Below are positions 5,197 through 8,324 of a stretch of 8,324 nt of DNA, piece by piece; the first letter of the stretch is position 1; each line of letters opens with the position of its first letter. The translations under genes and the position numbers were made by a program. The notes beneath the pieces are model-generated. The model worked only from the letters and a program-made list of their open reading frames with translations. It was not told the DNA's origin and did no database searches. This DNA comes from an uncultured Chloroflexota bacterium. Lineage in GTDB: Bacteria > Chloroflexota > Dehalococcoidia > Lucifugimonadales > CAJWER01. The stretch spans positions 1-8,324 of the forward strand of contig CAJWER010000123.1 of assembly GCA_913030785.1 (NCBI GenBank), read 5' to 3'.

Positions 5197-5676
5197 ATGG
5201 TGAGGGCGATTGTTGTCACAGAAACCGGCGGGCCGGATGTGCTTATTCCACAAGACGTCGACGTGGGAAAACCAGGGCCCGGTGAAGTCCGTCTCCGTCA
5301 GACCGCTATCGGTGTGAACTTCATCGACACCGCGGCAATGTACAACAGGAGCGAGGAGCGCATCGGCCGTTTCCTGGCCTCCAGGAGAGAGGAATTCTTC
5401 CTGGCCACCAAGTGCGGCGTCCATCGGGCTGGCGGCGAAGCCGGCGCCGAGATCGTCGAAGACTACAGCCGCGACGGGATCCTCCGCGTCGTCGAGGAGA
5501 GCCGCAGCAGGTTGCGCATGGACGTTATCGACCTCGTGCAGTTCCATGGCTCGCCGCCGGTCGAACTGGTGGATGAGGCTTTTACGGCGTTGCTCGAGCT
5601 CAAGGCCAGAGGGCGAACTTGCCCGGGGAATGACCCCGGTCGAGTTCGCCATGCGCTTTACTCTTTCGCATGCTGA
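5197..5676 (+). CDS. Chimeric frame: quinone oxidoreductase N-terminus joined to aldo/keto reductase
   Basis: Residues 1-45 are the start of an NADPH:quinone oxidoreductase of the zinc-alcohol-dehydrogenase superfamily (MVRAIVVTETGGPDVL, PGPGEVRLR, GVNFIDT). From NFIDTAAMY onward the protein is an aldo/keto reductase: Asp44, Tyr49, Lys72 (ATKCG) and His117 (QFHGS) match the AKR catalytic tetrad, followed by the typical DVIDLVQFH and ALLELKARG. The two families share NFIDT (bases 5317-5331), which is where they join. After residue 139 the frame leaves AKR sequence and ends at an unrelated stop, while the true AKR tail continues in another frame. Neither parent domain is complete: the QOR part lacks its Rossmann fold, and the AKR part lacks its first barrel strand and the middle of the barrel. 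A functional enzyme is very unlikely. Domain identities are clear, biological reality is not. Confidence 0.8.
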   Translation: MVRAIVVTETGGPDVLIPQDVDVGKPGPGEVRLRQTAIGVNFIDTAAMYNRSEERIGRFLASRREEFFLATKCGVHRAGGEAGAEIVEDYSRDGILRVVEESRSRLRMDVIDLVQFHGSPPVELVDEAFTALLELKARGRTCPGNDPGRVRHALYSFAC

Positions 5677-5797
5677 CGTCGACATCGCTCTCACCGGCAC
5701 GGTCAATCCGGACCACCTCGAGACGAACATCAAGAGTATGGAGGCGGGAGACTTGCCTGCCGAACTGCTTCACAAGGTGCGCAACATCTTCGATTGA
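5612..5797 (+). pseudogene. C-terminal remnant of the aldo/keto reductase, frameshifted
   Basis: In the frame containing GGC 5612 the sequence reads ELARGMTPVEFAMRFTLSH, ADVDIALTGTVNPDHL and ends KVRNIFD at TGA 5795-5797. This is the ordinary end of an aldo/keto reductase, including the segment that contacts the NADPH adenosine phosphate. It directly follows the ALLELKARG segment of the preceding frame but is out of frame with it. By comparison with the usual AKR length of about 320 residues, around 100 residues between the two segments are missing. It has no start codon or RBS of its own. Confidence 0.8.
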
Positions 5798-5848
5798 GCA
5801 TCTACCTGTGAGCAGGTGAATTCTCTTCAGCCGAAAAGGTACTGATGA

Positions 5849-7279
5849 ATGGAAACACTCAAGGTTTCGGGAAGCAGGCAGCTCTTCGTCGATGACTACA
5901 TAATCGATGAAACAAGGCATATCCAGAGGACGCTACACCAGCCGACCAAGTTCGTCGGTAATCCCGTGGTTATGCCATTTTCCCCGTGCGAGGGGCATAC
6001 GGTTAATTGTTACGGCACGGTCATGTACGATCAGGGAATGTACCGAATGTGGTACCAGGGATTTGGCGGCACTCCCTACTCAGCTCATTACGCAACATCA
6101 AAAGATGGCATCTACTGGGAAAAACCTGACCTGGGGCTGATCGAACACGATGGGAACAAGAACAACAATCTGTTTCTGTATGACATGGCTACGCCGACGC
6201 TTATCAAAGACCCACGGGATAGCGATCCAGACCGCCTCTACAAAGCCATATTCTACGAGGTGCTTCAGCCCCATACGTCCGTCGCCTTCTCTCCTGATGG
6301 CATCAACTGGACCAAGTATGAAGGCAACCCGGTCAAGAAGGAGCCGACGGATCTCCACAATCTGCTGGGATGGGATGAAAGGTGCGGTAAATACGTGGCC
6401 TACATACGTCCGGATGTGAGTCGGACGGGCAACGTTCGAACTGTAGGCCGATCGGTAAGCGATGATTTTTTCGATTGGACCGTACCGGAGATAGTCCTGG
6501 AACCGGACGAAAAAGATCCTCCGGGTACTGAATTCTACTGGTGCCCGGTTTTCAAATACCAGGGTGTCTATTTCGGCATGCCCAGTCTCTACCACACATA
6601 CCTCGAAGAACCGAAAATCAGGATGGGCGCCCCTCTCGATGTGCAACTGGCAACCAGCCGCGATGGCATAAACTGGGACAGAACCGAAGAGAGAAAACCG
6701 TTCATCCCGAGGGGCGGGCCAGGCACGGTTGATTCAGGTGAGATCTACGCAGCCAAAGAACCGCTGATTGTGGGCGATGAACTGTGGTTTTACTACGGCG
6801 GGTTTATCGTCGATCACGGAATTACCCACGACCAGTTGGGCCGCCCCGCCCATCCTCTTCCAGATGGCTCTTCTTCCCACGGGTACGGTCAGGAAACGGT
6901 TCAACTTCTCGCGCAGAGGGGGGGCACAATCAACCTGGCGAAGCTGAGGCTGGATGGATTCGCCTCCATGAATGCGACAGAAGAAGAGGGATACCTCGTG
7001 ACCAAACCATTCGAATGTGAAGATGAGGACCTCTTGATCAACGCGTATGCCCGGGGCGGGCAAATTTCTGTCGCGGTCCTGGATGAAGCCGGCCAGCATA
7101 TCGGAGATTACTACACCGGTTTCAGAAAGATCGACTGCTCACCTTTCGACAGTGACTCCCTGCGTCACAAGGTCACCTGGAGACATTATACCTCGCTTGG
7201 CACCCTGAAGGGGAGGACCATTCGCCTCAAGTTTTACCTGCGAAATGCGAAGCTGTATTCCTTCGAGCTGACCGGGTGA
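5849..7279 (+). CDS. GH32/GH43-like five-bladed beta-propeller protein with C-terminal beta-sandwich
   Basis: This 476-residue protein is complete. It opens with QLFVDDYIIDE (11-21), a motif typical of a poorly characterised glycoside-hydrolase-like family common in Planctomycetes, Verrucomicrobia, Poribacteria and marine metagenomes. Blade-edge repeats of the form S-x-DGI-x-W occur at 84-90, 148-154 and 270-276, as in GH32/GH43/GH68 propellers. Residues 381-474 form a beta-sandwich (YLVTKPFE, LLINAYARGGQISVAVLDE, VTW, IRLKFYLRNAKLYSF) like the C-terminal module of GH32 enzymes. It may bind or hydrolyse a glycan, but the catalytic Asp/Glu pair cannot be assigned confidently; Asp15/Asp16 are candidates. 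No signal peptide is visible. AAAAGG (5834-5839) stands 9 nt before the ATG. Base composition is more A/T-rich than the left half of the window, which suggests a different origin. It converges with the membrane protein gene, with 6 bp between stops. Confidence 0.82.
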   Translation: METLKVSGSRQLFVDDYIIDETRHIQRTLHQPTKFVGNPVVMPFSPCEGHTVNCYGTVMYDQGMYRMWYQGFGGTPYSAHYATSKDGIYWEKPDLGLIEHDGNKNNNLFLYDMATPTLIKDPRDSDPDRLYKAIFYEVLQPHTSVAFSPDGINWTKYEGNPVKKEPTDLHNLLGWDERCGKYVAYIRPDVSRTGNVRTVGRSVSDDFFDWTVPEIVLEPDEKDPPGTEFYWCPVFKYQGVYFGMPSLYHTYLEEPKIRMGAPLDVQLATSRDGINWDRTEERKPFIPRGGPGTVDSGEIYAAKEPLIVGDELWFYYGGFIVDHGITHDQLGRPAHPLPDGSSSHGYGQETVQLLAQRGGTINLAKLRLDGFASMNATEEEGYLVTKPFECEDEDLLINAYARGGQISVAVLDEAGQHIGDYYTGFRKIDCSPFDSDSLRHKVTWRHYTSLGTLKGRTIRLKFYLRNAKLYSFELTG

Positions 7280-7285
7280 TTTCCG

Positions 7286-7807
7286 TCAGCCCGCCGCTAT
7301 GTAATCAGTCTTCTTTTCTGGCGGCACGATCTTCACGTTGAGCTGTCGCTCACAACCGATGCTGTAGCCGATGGAGGCGATTCCCCAGACGCCGGCCGCC
7401 ACGGCCGCCAGCTCAAAGCCGGCTCCTCCGGTCATCCAGACCCACAGCAGCGGAAAGAGAACCATGGCGCCAAGGCCGCTGTGTGCGGCCAGATACGTTC
7501 CCGCCACCCACAGGGCACCGAGGCCGATTACCCCAGCGTGCGGCCAGAGCCGACGGTCCGGGTAGGAACACCAGCCCGTAGAGCAGGCCGATGTGGGTCT
7601 TGGGAAGTCAGAGGCCCGGCTGCATCCCCACGATGCGCTGCCGGTGAGCTGTTCGTGATCGATTTTGCCCTGCGCTTCGATGCTGCGAACAGCGCATCGC
7701 GAACCCCACGTATCCACCGCCGCCTGGCTCACCACGTAGCAACAAGCTACCGCCGCCATCGGCCAGGTTAGTTCGATGGTCCCGGTAGCAACCGCAACAC
7801 CAGCCAC
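7286..7807 (-). CDS. Multi-pass membrane protein, probably disrupted
   Basis: The open frame runs from GTG 7807 for 173 residues. Residues 1-30 and 92-155 are hydrophobic, giving about four membrane segments; residues 50-91 look unlike protein coding. The protein-like frame continues upstream of GTG 7807 (minus strand 7864 to 7808, reading YIVNKVASRKLGV just before the start) but finds no start codon before a stop at 7895-7897, so the native N-terminus is missing. In the middle, another minus frame (7607 down to about 7563) reads THIGLLYGLVFLP, a better membrane segment; dropping one base from the three-G run at 7560-7562 joins it to PDRRLWPHAGVIGLG in the annotated frame. The simplest reading is a decayed or chimeric pair of membrane-protein fragments, the first half holin-like in size and pattern. 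I do not recognise the family. No RBS precedes the GTG. Confidence 0.45.
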   Translation of the reverse strand: MAGVAVATGTIELTWPMAAVACCYVVSQAAVDTWGSRCAVRSIEAQGKIDHEQLTGSASWGCSRASDFPRPTSACSTGWCSYPDRRLWPHAGVIGLGALWVAGTYLAAHSGLGAMVLFPLLWVWMTGGAGFELAAVAAGVWGIASIGYSIGCERQLNVKIVPPEKKTDYIAAG

Positions 7808-7859
7808 CGCCGTGACCCCCAGCTTACGGCTGGCTACCTTGTTGACGATGTATGTGAGC

Positions 7860-7890
7860 GCTGCGGCGGTACCGTGAAGGTCGTCGCAGC
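7860..7890. repeat. Imperfect hairpin upstream of the PhyH-like gene
   Basis: GCTGCGGCG (7860-7868) pairs with CGTCGCAGC (7882-7890) at eight of nine positions, with a 13-nt loop. No T-tract follows, so it is not an intrinsic terminator. It lies at the point where the membrane-protein frame loses sense, and may mark a rearrangement edge. Confidence 0.35.
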
Positions 7891-7891
7891 G

Positions 7892-7911
7892 TAACTATAC
7901 GTTCGTTATAG
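7892..7911. promoter_or_regulatory. Candidate operator palindrome before the PhyH-like gene
   Basis: CTATACG (7895-7901) and CGTTATAG (7904-7911) form a near-symmetric dyad with one extra base, similar in style to TetR-family operators. It ends 40 bp before the PhyH ATG, the right distance to overlap a promoter; TATAGA at 7907-7912 is a possible -10 but has no convincing -35. No regulator gene is visible in the window. Confidence 0.3.
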
Positions 7912-7951
7912 AAGAAGCTGTCAATCGCAAATACTACAGAAGGAGACCACT

Positions 7952-8324
7952 ATGTTGGATTTAAAATCGAAAGCAGGCCAAGTATCAGAACAAGGCTACT
8001 GTGTTATCGAGTCAGTCTATGACGAACAAGAATGTGCACAGATGCGGATTATATTTAAGGGACTATGCCACAAAAAAGGGGGATTCTCTGTCGAGCAGTC
8101 GACGATTGGCTTTCATCCGCTCTTAGAGTGGGGACCGGAGATGGCTCCTTTTTATGCTAAACCTGTTCTGGTGGATCTGATGGCAGAGGTGTTTGACGAT
8201 GATGTTCGGCTTGCGCATAGCGGTGCCGCTGTGTTTAACAATGCCTTGGTATCTCCGGTTCTGACTGGTTGGCACAACCATTATTCTTGGGAAATATCTG
8301 AAACAGGCCTACAGCGCCATAACC
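7952..8324 (+). CDS. PhyH-like Fe(II)/2-oxoglutarate dioxygenase (3' end outside window)
   Basis: The frame is open for 124 codons from ATG 7952 to the window edge. The pattern is that of the phytanoyl-CoA dioxygenase (PhyH) family: GYCVIESVYDEQEC near 15-28 in the helical start, FHPLLEWGPEMAPFYAKP at 54-71, DDDVRLAHSGAAVFN at 82-96, and GWHNHY at 106-111, where family members place the first iron ligand. That motif is normally H-x-D; here it reads H108-N-H110, so either His110 replaces the Asp or the metal site differs. The second His and the 2-oxoglutarate-binding Arg would lie beyond the window. Members hydroxylate small molecules and are highly expanded in marine lineages. AAGGAG at 7940-7945 is 6 nt before the ATG. 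The gene is clearly A/T-richer than the left-hand genes. Family confidence is moderate because only half the protein is visible. Confidence 0.7.
   Translation, partial: MLDLKSKAGQVSEQGYCVIESVYDEQECAQMRIIFKGLCHKKGGFSVEQSTIGFHPLLEWGPEMAPFYAKPVLVDLMAEVFDDDVRLAHSGAAVFNNALVSPVLTGWHNHYSWEISETGLQRHN

Noticed and set aside
5131..5733. 200-codon minus-strand frame across the mosaic
   Set aside because: It is opposite clear QOR and AKR segments and shows no family features of its own.
6098..6646. 182-codon minus-strand frame inside the propeller gene
   Set aside because: It is antisense to the DGI-x-W blade repeats of a complete protein and has no RBS.
1..8324. tRNA, rRNA, CRISPR array, insertion sequence or prophage module
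   Set aside because: No cloverleaf-like sequence, no regularly spaced repeat array, and no transposase or integrase motif was seen in any frame; the holin-like membrane fragment alone is not enough for a prophage call.

Overview
The window looks like a piece of a GC-rich environmental bacterial genome or metagenome-assembled contig. The genes that can be recognised are a gamma-glutamyltransferase-like hydrolase, a DUF4395 membrane protein, an amidase, an FmdB-type zinc ribbon, a HemL-like aminotransferase, quinone oxidoreductase and aldo/keto reductase fragments, a GH32-like beta-propeller and a PhyH-like oxygenase. This set, together with the type of intergenic palindromes, would fit a Chloroflexota lineage such as SAR202/Dehalococcoidia or a similar organism rich in paralogous catabolic enzymes. 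That placement is inference; no rRNA or tRNA is present to support it.

Layout, left to right. 1-1107 (-): a gamma-glutamyltransferase-like Ntn-hydrolase whose 3' end, including the catalytic Thr, lies outside the window. 1108-1279: a divergent spacer holding a perfect, forward-oriented terminator hairpin. 1280-1777 (+): a DUF4395 membrane protein. 1778-2106: a gene-free convergent spacer packed with hairpins and palindromic repeat-like elements. 2107-3525 (-): an amidase-signature enzyme with its full catalytic triad. 3573-3875 (+): a good sigma70-type promoter followed by an FmdB zinc-ribbon gene. 3949-5079 (-): a HemL-like aminotransferase missing its N-terminus.

5029-5797 is a mosaic of broken genes: the C-terminus of an O6-methylguanine-DNA methyltransferase (ogt) abutting the beheaded aminotransferase head to head, then the first 45 residues of a quinone oxidoreductase joined in frame to an aldo/keto reductase at a shared NFIDT motif, then an internally deleted and frameshifted aldo/keto reductase tail. 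Two of the three junctions sit exactly on short sequences that both partners plausibly shared (9 bp and about 15 bp). This means either microhomology-mediated rearrangement or a short-read assembly chimera, and read-level data are needed to tell which.

5849-7279 (+): an intact GH32/GH43-like five-bladed propeller protein with a C-terminal beta-sandwich. 7286-7807 (-): a multi-pass membrane protein that appears frameshifted and has lost its native start. 7952-8324 (+): the first 124 residues of a PhyH-like dioxygenase running off the right edge. The propeller and PhyH genes are visibly more A/T-rich than the left half, suggesting an accessory segment. Apart from the mosaic, no obviously new multi-gene system is visible; most intact genes look like single-gene units and there is no long operon.
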